Source: a virus. Taken from it: DNA of 64,000 nucleotides. The position numbers and the translations under genes are program-made. Position 1 is the stretch's first letter. Every line of letters begins with the position of its first letter. This document shows positions 1 to 7,219 of this stretch, piece after piece. Under the pieces are notes generated by a model that searched no databases, was not told the DNA's origin, and saw only the letters and a program-made list of their open reading frames with translations. Location of the stretch: positions 1 to 64,000 of IMG/VR virus record IMGVR_UViG_3300028654_000012; one strand, 5' to 3'.

Positions 1-2
1 CA

Positions 3-1625
3 CGTGCAACGTATGCAGCCTCATGGGAGTACGGTAACTATCTCCTATCCCGCCTTGCTGCAGATGGCGTTGAGAAGATTGCGGCCACTATGGACGCAAC
101 TATCCTTAGTAAGGAAGCAGCTGGTGCAGTAGGTAAGGATCAGTATAAGCCTGCGGCTCCTCATGCTCCTTCTAAACTAAAGAAAACTGATGAGCAGGGT
201 GTAGATATGGACGGTGGTGGATTCCCTGCGACTCCTCAGGCTGGTTCCGGTAAGGAATGGCCTTCACAGAAGTCTATCGGTAAGGATCAATATAAACCCG
301 TTGGTAAGGGTAAGAAAGCTTCCGATGAAGCTGGTCTAGAAGTTAAGGCCGGTCCTATGGAAGGACTCGATGGTGTTGATGGTATGAACCACCCTCATGA
401 GGAATCTCATGAAGATAAATCAGGTGCATGTATGTGCGCCATGAAGTGTTCAGCTATGTGTCCTCCAGCTTGTGAGTGCGCAAGTCACAAGGTTGAAGCT
501 GCTGCCCCTATGGCAGCTCCGATGGATATGCCTCCTGCAAAAGCTCCTGCTCCTATGCCTATGAAGGAAGCTCCTATGGACATGCCGAAAGACATGCCTA
601 AGGAACATAAAGAGCACAAGGCTCCTGAAGATAAGAAGCCGGAGATGCCTGGAGAACCTAAGGATCACAAAGAGCCTAAGAAAGAGGACCATAAAGCTCC
701 TGAAGATATGTCTGACGAAGAGAAGCTAGAGCATGTTGAAAAGATGCTTGACGCTATGACTCCTGCAGACAAGCTAAAGAAGCCTATGGAAGCTCTACAC
801 AAGGCCCTTGAGAAATTTGACGCGGCAATGCAGAAGCAGATGGAAGCTGATGCTAAGGCAGCCGAGAAGGAAGAGGCTGCTGCCAAGAAGGAAGAGGAAA
901 AGCAGGCGAAGGAAGACGAGAAGAAAGAGAAGGCGGAAGCTAAGGAAGAGGCTAAGGCTGAGAAAGCTGAAGCTAAGTCCGAAAAAGCTGCTCCTAAAGA
1001 AGAGGCTCCTAAGAAGGACGACAAAAAGGATGAAGCCCCTAAGAAGGAAGCAGATGCTGAGGCCCCTAAGACAGAAGAGAAGGAAGCTTCTGCGGACTCT
1101 AAACTCGATGCCGAGAAGAAGGATGTCGCTCTAGCTGAACATGCTAAGAAAGATATTTCTGAACTTGGTAAGCATGAGAAGGCAGAAGTTAAAGAGATGG
1201 AACATGCCGCTTCTAAGTCTGACAGAGAGTTACAGCTCGAAGCTGAGTTGACGACCCTCCGCGCCGAAAAATCTATGCGTGCAAAAGCTGAGTTCTGTAA
1301 GCAGGTTGTCTCTACTATGATCGACAAGAGACTCGTGACTGCAGACGAAGCCGATGTTCAGAAGTTAACAACAGATGGTACGCCGTTGTTTGATGCTCGT
1401 GCACAGGCCTTCAAGCTAGCCGCTGATCGCCAGCACGCGCTGTTGCTCAAGATGGACAACTCTTCGTTGAAGGCGTTCGCAGAGTCCATTGAGAGGATCG
1501 CAAAGCCCGCTGGGACGAATACTACTGCGTCATACAGACTAACCAACCTTCCGTACACGGGTGGTTCAGAAGCTGATTGGCTCAAGGGTATTTGTGACAA
1601 TATGGGTTCTCAGAAGGGACGCTAA
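3..1625 (+). CDS. Prohead scaffold-like protein, 5' end outside window
   Basis: The reading frame is open from the left edge, so the N-terminus is missing; the first internal ATG is at 90. The middle (about 150-380 residues after that ATG) is extremely rich in Ala, Lys, Glu, Pro and Met, as in phage internal scaffolds. The last ~110 residues look folded and helical. The position directly upstream of decoration-like and major capsid genes fits a prohead core protein, and a protease domain could lie in the missing N-terminal part. Odd: a Cys-rich patch (CMCAMKCSAMCPPACEC) sits before the charged region, and the phrase GKDQYKP occurs twice near the start. Scaffold is inferred from composition and position, not from a recognised family. 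Confidence 0.6.
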   Translation, partial: RATYAASWEYGNYLLSRLAADGVEKIAATMDATILSKEAAGAVGKDQYKPAAPHAPSKLKKTDEQGVDMDGGGFPATPQAGSGKEWPSQKSIGKDQYKPVGKGKKASDEAGLEVKAGPMEGLDGVDGMNHPHEESHEDKSGACMCAMKCSAMCPPACECASHKVEAAAPMAAPMDMPPAKAPAPMPMKEAPMDMPKDMPKEHKEHKAPEDKKPEMPGEPKDHKEPKKEDHKAPEDMSDEEKLEHVEKMLDAMTPADKLKKPMEALHKALEKFDAAMQKQMEADAKAAEKEEAAAKKEEEKQAKEDEKKEKAEAKEEAKAEKAEAKSEKAAPKEEAPKKDDKKDEAPKKEADAEAPKTEEKEASADSKLDAEKKDVALAEHAKKDISELGKHEKAEVKEMEHAASKSDRELQLEAELTTLRAEKSMRAKAEFCKQVVSTMIDKRLVTADEADVQKLTTDGTPLFDARAQAFKLAADRQHALLLKMDNSSLKAFAESIERIAKPAGTNTTASYRLTNLPYTGGSEADWLKGICDNMGSQKGR

Positions 1626-1673
1626 CCCATCTACAATTTAGGGTTTGCAAAGCGGCTGACAAGGTAATAGCTA

Positions 1674-1693
1674 CCCAAGATAGATTGCTTGGG
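1674..1693 (+). promoter_or_regulatory. Small hairpin upstream of the decoration-like gene
   Basis: CCCAAG (1674-1679) and CTTGGG (1688-1693) form a 6 bp stem with an 8 nt loop inside the 134 nt gap between scaffold and decoration genes. No T-run follows, so it is not a convincing terminator. It could be an RNA processing or stability element. Confidence 0.3.
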
Positions 1694-1759
1694 AACGCAA
1701 AGTAACGTAAAAGTAAAAGAATCGTAAATCTAAGTTACATTTAATAGGAGAAAAACAAG

Positions 1760-2260
1760 ATGGCTATTCAAGTTATTAAGGAAGTCAATCGAGATGCAGG
1801 TTATTCCGTAGCTAGTGGTGCAACCATTATCGCCGGGCAGCCTCTCGAGCTGTTCCCTGACTCCAACACTGTTCGGCCCTACTCTGGCGTGTCTGGTTCT
1901 TTGCCTCTCGGACTAGCCTCAGACAGCAACCTGATGTTTCCGCTACAAGGTGCAAACGGTCTTACAGCTGGTGCAGGTTATGACTATACTAATTTCGATC
2001 GCGGTGGTCTAGTAGGCGCGTTCGTAAACGGTGGAGAATTCGCGTTGTCTGCAGATGTATATGCAGCTCCGACGGGAACTGTATACCCATACAATCCAAC
2101 GGATACGTACACGCTAAACATGCCCGTCACGGCCGATTCATCTGGTCTAATCAGAGGTGGCGTTCCGGCTTCTGCTACGAATCCAGTAATTGGTACGGTT
2201 ATGGCAGTAACAGGCTCCGCGCCCGTGACGCTGCTACAAATCAAGCTACTTAACGCGTAA
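1760..2260 (+). CDS. Head decoration-like structural protein
   Basis: 166 residues, rich in Gly, Ala, Thr, Val and Pro, with beta-strand-like character throughout and no membrane segment. A clear ribosome site (AGGAG) precedes the ATG. It lies between the scaffold-like gene and the major capsid gene, where many tailed phages keep a capsid decoration or stabilisation protein. The C-terminal part (NPVIGTVMAVTGSAPVTLLQ) resembles the small beta-barrel decoration proteins. It is inferred to bind the capsid shell; family assignment is not certain. Confidence 0.55.
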   Translation: MAIQVIKEVNRDAGYSVASGATIIAGQPLELFPDSNTVRPYSGVSGSLPLGLASDSNLMFPLQGANGLTAGAGYDYTNFDRGGLVGAFVNGGEFALSADVYAAPTGTVYPYNPTDTYTLNMPVTADSSGLIRGGVPASATNPVIGTVMAVTGSAPVTLLQIKLLNA

Positions 2261-2293
2261 GTTAAATAGTATATAATATTAGGAGAAATGCAA

Positions 2294-3262
2294 ATGAGTG
2301 ACATGAATGCAGTTCCTGCAGATGAGCAGATTTTTGGTCTGAACCTTACTGCTTCGCAGGTTGAGGAAAGACTTACTCGTCTCATGAATTCTCCTGGTGG
2401 GCGTCAGACAATCGCTCAGCAGATGCTCTCGCCGCTAAAGAGAGACTTGCTGTTTGAAGGTCGGATTCGCCAGTTGTATCAGACGTATAAGCTCGCTATG
2501 GGTGAGGAAGCCGTATTCGACGCAGACTTGGACGTTCCAGCAGCTAGTATTTCGGTAGAAGGTTTGCCGCAGCAGCTAGAAGTTAAGTCAGATCGTATCC
2601 GCGTTGAAACTTCGCCTATTACTGTTCGCCCCTTAGTTCGTTGGAATGAGTCGAATTTCCGTAAGTTCGACATTCTGAATCGGGCACAGGAACGTGCTAA
2701 AGCGTCTATCCAGCTCCAGGAAGATTCTCGAGGTTTTAATCTGTTGCAGTATGCCGCAAGTCTAACAAACCAGCCGAACGTAGCGTCCCTAGCGGGTACT
2801 ACTGCGGCTTCAAGTAATCCATCACTTCTTACCGATACGTCGGGTAAGTTGTCTCAGGAAACTCTTGTCAATGCAATCGTTACGCTTCGTTCTAAGCTAG
2901 TCCCTTGCAGCAAGATTTTCTTGAACCCAATTCGTTCCGCTGACCTTATGTTGTTCAATACGGTTATCGGTTCTGCGGGTGGTGCTGGTATCTTCGCGCC
3001 GAACTTCCAGGATCAGGCTCTTAAGGCTGGCCGCGTTGGAAACATTTGGGGCGTAGAAGTCCTCGAAGACATCATTGTTCCTTCCGCACAGGTGTATGTC
3101 CTCGCGCCGGCTGATTACCTTGGTGTACTAGCCGTTCGTACGGATCTATCTGTTGAGACCCTGAAGGATTCTAACAAGTTCGCGGACGTGTTCGCGATCT
3201 GGGAAGATGTAGGGTTCGTGATCCGCTTCGCGAAGGGTATTGTACAGATTACCGTAAGCTAA
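2294..3262 (+). CDS. Major capsid protein, HK97 fold
   Basis: About 322 residues. Order of elements fits the HK97 fold: helical N-arm (residues 10-60), a beta E-loop-like region, a long helix with NRAQERAKASIQLQEDSRGF, then a P-domain and A-domain ending in a mixed strand region (IWEDVGFVIRFAKGIVQI). The phrase LNPIRSADLMLFN followed by GIFAPNFQDQ and WGVEVLEDIIVP is typical of capsid subunits in this superfamily. Two ATGs are available at 2288 and 2294; the second has proper spacing from AGGAG at 2281-2285, so it is preferred. A strong terminator follows, consistent with very high expression of the head operon. Confidence 0.85.
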   Translation: MSDMNAVPADEQIFGLNLTASQVEERLTRLMNSPGGRQTIAQQMLSPLKRDLLFEGRIRQLYQTYKLAMGEEAVFDADLDVPAASISVEGLPQQLEVKSDRIRVETSPITVRPLVRWNESNFRKFDILNRAQERAKASIQLQEDSRGFNLLQYAASLTNQPNVASLAGTTAASSNPSLLTDTSGKLSQETLVNAIVTLRSKLVPCSKIFLNPIRSADLMLFNTVIGSAGGAGIFAPNFQDQALKAGRVGNIWGVEVLEDIIVPSAQVYVLAPADYLGVLAVRTDLSVETLKDSNKFADVFAIWEDVGFVIRFAKGIVQITVS

Positions 3263-3301
3263 TTAGTAATCCGCATAGCTTATTTAAAGATTACCTCAAA
3301 C

Positions 3302-3344
3302 GGGGGAGTTGGGAAGTAAATCTCCCAACTCCCCCCTTTGTTTT
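3302..3344 (+). terminator. Rho-independent terminator after the capsid gene
   Basis: A perfect 13 bp GC-rich stem (3302-3314 with 3323-3335) and 8 nt loop, followed by CTTTGTTTT. This is the strongest terminator in the window and closes the head gene unit. Confidence 0.93.
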
Positions 3345-3521
3345 ATATATGGTCCGATTTGACGTTCGAGTAATAGATGGTTCGGAATGTGTCGTAGGTT
3401 CACGAGTTGGTATTTCTCGCATCGTGGATGTATGTTACGAAATTTGTCTTACATCTACGTTAAAAGTAACGGGACGCCGTAACTTAAAAATGCGTTTAAT
3501 AAATCTCTCGGAGAAAACAAA
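3345..3521 (+). other. Intergenic leader between head and display genes
   Basis: 177 nt without a convincing gene. An overlapping 60-codon frame (3349-3531) runs into the next gene start and lacks a ribosome site, so it is not called. TTGACG at 3359-3364 could be a -35 box but no -10 lies at proper distance. A ribosome site (CGGAG) precedes the ATG at 3522. Because a terminator lies just upstream, a promoter is expected here but I could not identify it. Confidence 0.4.
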
Positions 3522-4400
3522 ATGGCATTAGTACCTAAAGTCATTACAAGTCTAATTAATGAAGAAATTATTTTAGACGACGTAAGAGGTTTTGCAGGCG
3601 GAGAGGTTCGTATTCCCGCTCTAGCTGCTAATCTTGATCTTACCACGATGGCAACAGAAGATGCTTTGGCAGCTTCTTTCCATCTAGCACACATCGCTAA
3701 TGTAGGAGATGTTACGGTTAACCAAGGTTTTACAGTTGGGGTACCTTTTCCTGCAGCGCCGTTCACAGGTAATCCATATCCTGATGCATCTATGGGTTAT
3801 GCTCTTTCAGCTTCTTCCACAATTACCAACGTAGGTGCTTCGGTAATTACAGGAGACCTTGATCTTTATCCTGGAACTTCAGTAACTGGCTTTCCTCCAG
3901 GAGTTGTACATGGGGCGCAAAATATTGCTAACGCTACTGCCCAGTCTTCACAGGCATCAGCTCTAGCAGCATTTACTGCAGCTAACGCACTTGGCGGTGC
4001 AACAGTTCTTACAGGAGATCTACATACTCATAGTCCCTTAGCTCCTGGCGTCTATTCGTACGCTTCATCTGCAGCCTTGACGGGAACACTAGTATTAGCG
4101 GGTTCTCCCTCTGATACATGGGTTTTCCAGATTGGTACTACGTTAACAACCGCATCTGCTTCTGTAATGTCCATGTCGGGCGGAGCAGTAGCGAGTAACG
4201 TACTCTGGGCAGTAGGCTCTTCAGCTACTCTCGGTACAGGTAGTACATTGGAAGGAAATGTTATCGCTGACGCAAGTATTTCTTTGAACGGCGGTAATAC
4301 AGTTAATGGACAGTTGGCAGCTCTTACCGGCGCGATTACAATCGCAGGCGCTAGTACGGTCACTGCTCCTAGTAGCTTCAATGGCGTAACGTGGGCGTAA
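3522..4400 (+). CDS. Virion display protein: N-terminal anchor plus ice-binding-like DUF3494 domain
   Basis: 292 residues in two parts. Residues 1-75 form an anchor domain shared with the giant fibre encoded at 39141-42638 (VPKVITSLINEEIILDDVR versus IPQVVINLTDEAITLFDVR, and SFHLAH versus SFHLKH). Residues ~92-280 are a complete DUF3494 (PF11999) domain with hallmark phrases TGFPPG, LAPGVYSY, VFQIGTTLTT, AVGSSATLGTG and ITIAGAS. DUF3494 is a beta-solenoid known from bacterial and algal ice-binding proteins and adhesins. There is no signal peptide, so it is probably carried on the particle rather than secreted. It has its own terminator on both sides, so it may be expressed as a single gene. 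Ice binding itself is not shown. Confidence 0.85.
   Translation: MALVPKVITSLINEEIILDDVRGFAGGEVRIPALAANLDLTTMATEDALAASFHLAHIANVGDVTVNQGFTVGVPFPAAPFTGNPYPDASMGYALSASSTITNVGASVITGDLDLYPGTSVTGFPPGVVHGAQNIANATAQSSQASALAAFTAANALGGATVLTGDLHTHSPLAPGVYSYASSAALTGTLVLAGSPSDTWVFQIGTTLTTASASVMSMSGGAVASNVLWAVGSSATLGTGSTLEGNVIADASISLNGGNTVNGQLAALTGAITIAGASTVTAPSSFNGVTWA
3795..4361 (+). repeat. DUF3494 domain copy 1
   Basis: Domain copy in the display protein after the capsid gene. It is closest to copy 4 (33605-34189), sharing SPLAPGVY, GGAVASNVL, SISLNG and ITIAGAST. Confidence 0.85.
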
Positions 4401-4419
4401 TTAGGTAGTTTTAATCAGG

Positions 4420-4457
4420 GCGCTGGTCCCCTTCATAGGCCAGCACAATTTTGTTTT
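4420..4457 (+). terminator. Probable terminator after the DUF3494 display gene
   Basis: GCTGGTC (4422-4428) pairs with GGCCAGC (4438-4444), one G-U pair included, followed by ACAATTTTGTTTT. Together with the terminator at 3302 it isolates the DUF3494 display gene as its own unit. Confidence 0.75.
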
Positions 4458-4483
4458 AGTAACGATACGAACGGAGAAATAAA

Positions 4484-4981
4484 ATGGATTTAAGCAACGA
4501 GAAGTACAAATGCGCTATTCAAAGCGGTGAAGGACTAATTTTAGTAGACCTTTATATTCGGACCGCTGATAATAAAATTTTACGCCCTGTAAAGTTACAG
4601 AAGGGCGAGTATGTTCCTAATGAGGCCGTAGATGCCTCCGACATTTTAAAATCACGCCTTGGCGGGTCTCTAGGTAGATCTATCAAGATGGGTTGGATTG
4701 TTGTTGAGAATCCCGCTCTCCCCGCTGAGGTAGAGAAGAAAGAAGTTCCTGCTATGGATGTTCCCAAAATGACCAATGCAGGCATTACTGAAGTAGCCGC
4801 AGGCATTGTCAAGCCTAATCAGATATCAAATCCGATTTCCGGAGTAGTTACGCCAAGAGAAAATAGTCCTTGGCCTAAAGATACAGAACTACCTGTAATT
4901 CAGTTGATGTCCGATAAGGATTCTAGGACTGATAATTCTATGGCTATTACAGAAACATCTCATCTTAAAAAAGATAACTAA
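4484..4981 (+). CDS. Unrecognised protein in the display block
   Basis: 165 residues, preceded by a good ribosome site (ACGGAG). Residues 1-90 look like a compact alpha/beta or beta domain (KYKCAIQSGEGLILVDLYIR); the remainder is low-complexity, polar and probably disordered. No family was recognised. It opens the run of fibre genes and could be a short adaptor that carries them, but that is inference from position only. Confidence 0.5.
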   Translation: MDLSNEKYKCAIQSGEGLILVDLYIRTADNKILRPVKLQKGEYVPNEAVDASDILKSRLGGSLGRSIKMGWIVVENPALPAEVEKKEVPAMDVPKMTNAGITEVAAGIVKPNQISNPISGVVTPRENSPWPKDTELPVIQLMSDKDSRTDNSMAITETSHLKKDN

Positions 4982-4987
4982 AATATC

Positions 4988-6823
4988 ATGTCAGAATATA
5001 ATCTACAACCCTCCTACCCTGATGTAAGCGCTCTAACAACCAACGACAAGGCTATCTCTGTAGTCTATGGCCGTGTTCCTGTAACAGGGGTCTTAGTTCC
5101 TCTCCAAGTAGATGCTTCTGGCGCTTTAGTCACTACTGGAGGTGGTGGAGGCGGAACTCCTAGTGGCCCCGCTGGTGGAGATCTATCTGGTACTTACCCT
5201 AATCCAACAGTAGACATAGCTACTAATATTCGTGGAGGAAGTCCCTCAGAGCTCCTAATTCAAACGGCCTTTAATACTACTGGTTTCGTAGCTGCAGGGG
5301 CCGTAAATCAAATTCTGTCACTTAACATTGCAGGTAATCCTATTTGGACGATTGCTCCTGCAATCAGTGCGCAGTTTATGACCTCATTTCCTACCCTTAA
5401 CCAAGATACTACAGGTACTGCAGCTATAGCGAACTCGTTAGCTACTTCTTCTTCTCCGGTTAGTGTAAGTGCAGCTGTTCCTCCTACAATAGGTCAAACT
5501 TTGGTGGCTACCGATGCTACTCATGCTACTTGGCAAACTCCTTCTGCTGGAGCTCCTGCGGGTTCAAACGGTGAAATACAATTTAATAACTCAGGAGTTT
5601 TTGGAGCGTCTAATGAATTTTCAGTAGATCTGAGTGGAAATGATCCATTAATTTTCTTAGGAAATGGGGTTGGTACTGCAGGGGCTTATACATATCTTTC
5701 AGATCACGATCAATTTACTGTATACTCCAACTATAATGTTAATTTGGATGCTCAACTATATCCTATAGGTTCTTCGTGGATTATGACGATGGGTCCGGGA
5801 GGAGGAGGTTTCCATCTTAATAGGGCTGCTCCCGGTACTACTGCTTTTAATCCCTACTTTACAGTAGATGAAGCAGCACAGGTAGGTATAGGTGTTGGAA
5901 ATAATGCTCCCCGTACAACTTTAGACGTACTAGTAGGATCTCCGAATACTCTAGGAGATGCCCTAACTGCTGCTGTTATTACAGCTGGAACTCCCGTAAA
6001 TCCTTCTGCAGGACAGCTTTCAATTCAAGCTAACGACGATCAGGCAGTGGATATGGGCGGAGTACTCACCTTTGTTGCACGCTATATCACAGGAGACCCT
6101 GGTGGCGCGGCAATGGCTGCCATAAGAGGTGCGAAAGAAAACGGTACTTCAAACGATCTAAATGGATACCTCTCCTTTCATCCTAGGAGACAAGGGATAA
6201 GCTATGATTTCCCTCAGTCTGAGAGAATGCGCTTAACGTCCCAAGGATTCTTAGGTATCAATACAACTACTCCTAGTGCTCTCCTAGATGTAGAGGGAGC
6301 TTCAGGAACTACTCTTAAGATTGTAGATACTAACCAAGGTGCAGGTAAGGTCTTAACATCCGATGCTTCAGGTAATGCCAGTTGGCAAACTCCGTCTGCT
6401 CCGATTATGCCTTATGGTTATTTTTATGCTCTCATGCCTGGAGATAACGCGGCAACTGTTGCTCAAGGTACTGCAATTGAATTCCCTCAAGATGGAGCAG
6501 CGAATGGAATTGTTAGGTCAAGTGCTACTCAGTTTACCTTACCTAATACAGGTACCTATGAAGTTTCCTGGCAGGCAAGTATTAATGAAGCTTGCCAAAC
6601 CGTTCTATGCATTAATGGTGTAGAGCAAGCTCATTCTGTAGTGGGCCGTGCTACAGGTACTAACCAGATTTCAAATACAGTATTGATTACGGCTACTGCG
6701 GGCGATCTAGTAAGTATTCAGAACCCTGCAGCTACTGCTACAGTATTAACGCTGACACCTAACGCAGGAGCGGGAGCAGTTTCACCTGTTTCAGCTTCAG
6801 TGGTAATTAAGCAACTTCAATAA
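4988..6823 (+). CDS. Fibre protein with shared N-terminal anchor
   Basis: 611 residues. Residues 1-50 form an anchor shared with the next gene (QPSYPDVSALTTNDKAISV versus KPSYPNVSVLTTNDKAISV). Then come a polyglycine hinge, the fibre signature GGDLSGTYPNPTV, a HATWQTPS linker, a beta-rich shaft, a second linker LTSDASGNASWQTPSAP, and a C-terminal ~130 residue TNF/C1q-like jelly-roll (residues ~475-611, IEFPQDG, FTLPNTGTYEVSWQ, ending SASVVIKQL). Such C-terminal heads commonly bind receptors in fibres. The start lacks a Shine-Dalgarno motif; it lies 6 nt after the previous stop, which suggests translational coupling. Confidence 0.8.
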   Translation: MSEYNLQPSYPDVSALTTNDKAISVVYGRVPVTGVLVPLQVDASGALVTTGGGGGGTPSGPAGGDLSGTYPNPTVDIATNIRGGSPSELLIQTAFNTTGFVAAGAVNQILSLNIAGNPIWTIAPAISAQFMTSFPTLNQDTTGTAAIANSLATSSSPVSVSAAVPPTIGQTLVATDATHATWQTPSAGAPAGSNGEIQFNNSGVFGASNEFSVDLSGNDPLIFLGNGVGTAGAYTYLSDHDQFTVYSNYNVNLDAQLYPIGSSWIMTMGPGGGGFHLNRAAPGTTAFNPYFTVDEAAQVGIGVGNNAPRTTLDVLVGSPNTLGDALTAAVITAGTPVNPSAGQLSIQANDDQAVDMGGVLTFVARYITGDPGGAAMAAIRGAKENGTSNDLNGYLSFHPRRQGISYDFPQSERMRLTSQGFLGINTTTPSALLDVEGASGTTLKIVDTNQGAGKVLTSDASGNASWQTPSAPIMPYGYFYALMPGDNAATVAQGTAIEFPQDGAANGIVRSSATQFTLPNTGTYEVSWQASINEACQTVLCINGVEQAHSVVGRATGTNQISNTVLITATAGDLVSIQNPAATATVLTLTPNAGAGAVSPVSASVVIKQLQ

Positions 6824-6826
6824 ACT

Positions 6827-7210
6827 ATGACATATAACCTAAAGCCTTCATATCCTAACGTAAGCGTTTTAACTACCAATGATAAGGCTATTTCCGTATT
6901 ATATGGCAGATATACTGACGGTACATTGATTCCAATTTTAATTGATAGCTCAGGCACTGTAGCTACAGCTAGTGGCAACGTCCTTGCTTTTAACAGTAAT
7001 CCTAGTGTAGGAGGGTCTCCTACAGAAGCTTTAACTATACCTGGACTTCTAGGTACAGACACTATCTTAGCAGTTACTCAGGTAACTCCTGGATCTATAT
7101 CTACCTCTTCTATCGTAGGATATTCAGGGCAAGCAAATAACGCTTTAACTGTTCAGTGGACTGCTAACGAAGGATCAGGCGCTGTCGTAAGGGTAATGGT
7201 TAATCGGTAA
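6827..7210 (+). CDS. Short anchor protein paralogous to the preceding fibre N-terminus
   Basis: 127 residues. Residues 1-50 match the anchor of the preceding fibre gene; residues 50-127 are a small beta domain (LLGTDTILAVTQVTPGSIST, ending SGAVVRVMVNR). It looks like a fibre reduced to its attachment domain plus a minimal head, or a spacer that occupies the same site on the virion. No ribosome site is visible; the ATG follows the previous stop by 3 nt. Confidence 0.65.
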   Translation: MTYNLKPSYPNVSVLTTNDKAISVLYGRYTDGTLIPILIDSSGTVATASGNVLAFNSNPSVGGSPTEALTIPGLLGTDTILAVTQVTPGSISTSSIVGYSGQANNALTVQWTANEGSGAVVRVMVNR

Positions 7211-7219
7211 AATATAACT

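Noticed and set aside
665-1327. Long minus-strand frames opposite the scaffold and fibre genes (also 43251-44255)
   Set aside because: They mirror low-complexity coding sequence on the + strand (Ser/Ala or Pro/Leu-rich shadows) and lack ribosome sites.
3359-3390. Sigma70 promoter after the capsid terminator
   Set aside because: TTGACG is present but there is no acceptable -10 box at 16-18 nt.
3349-3531. 60-codon frame in the gap after the capsid gene
   Set aside because: No ribosome site, starts right at the terminator tail, and overlaps the start of the next gene, which has a proper ribosome site.
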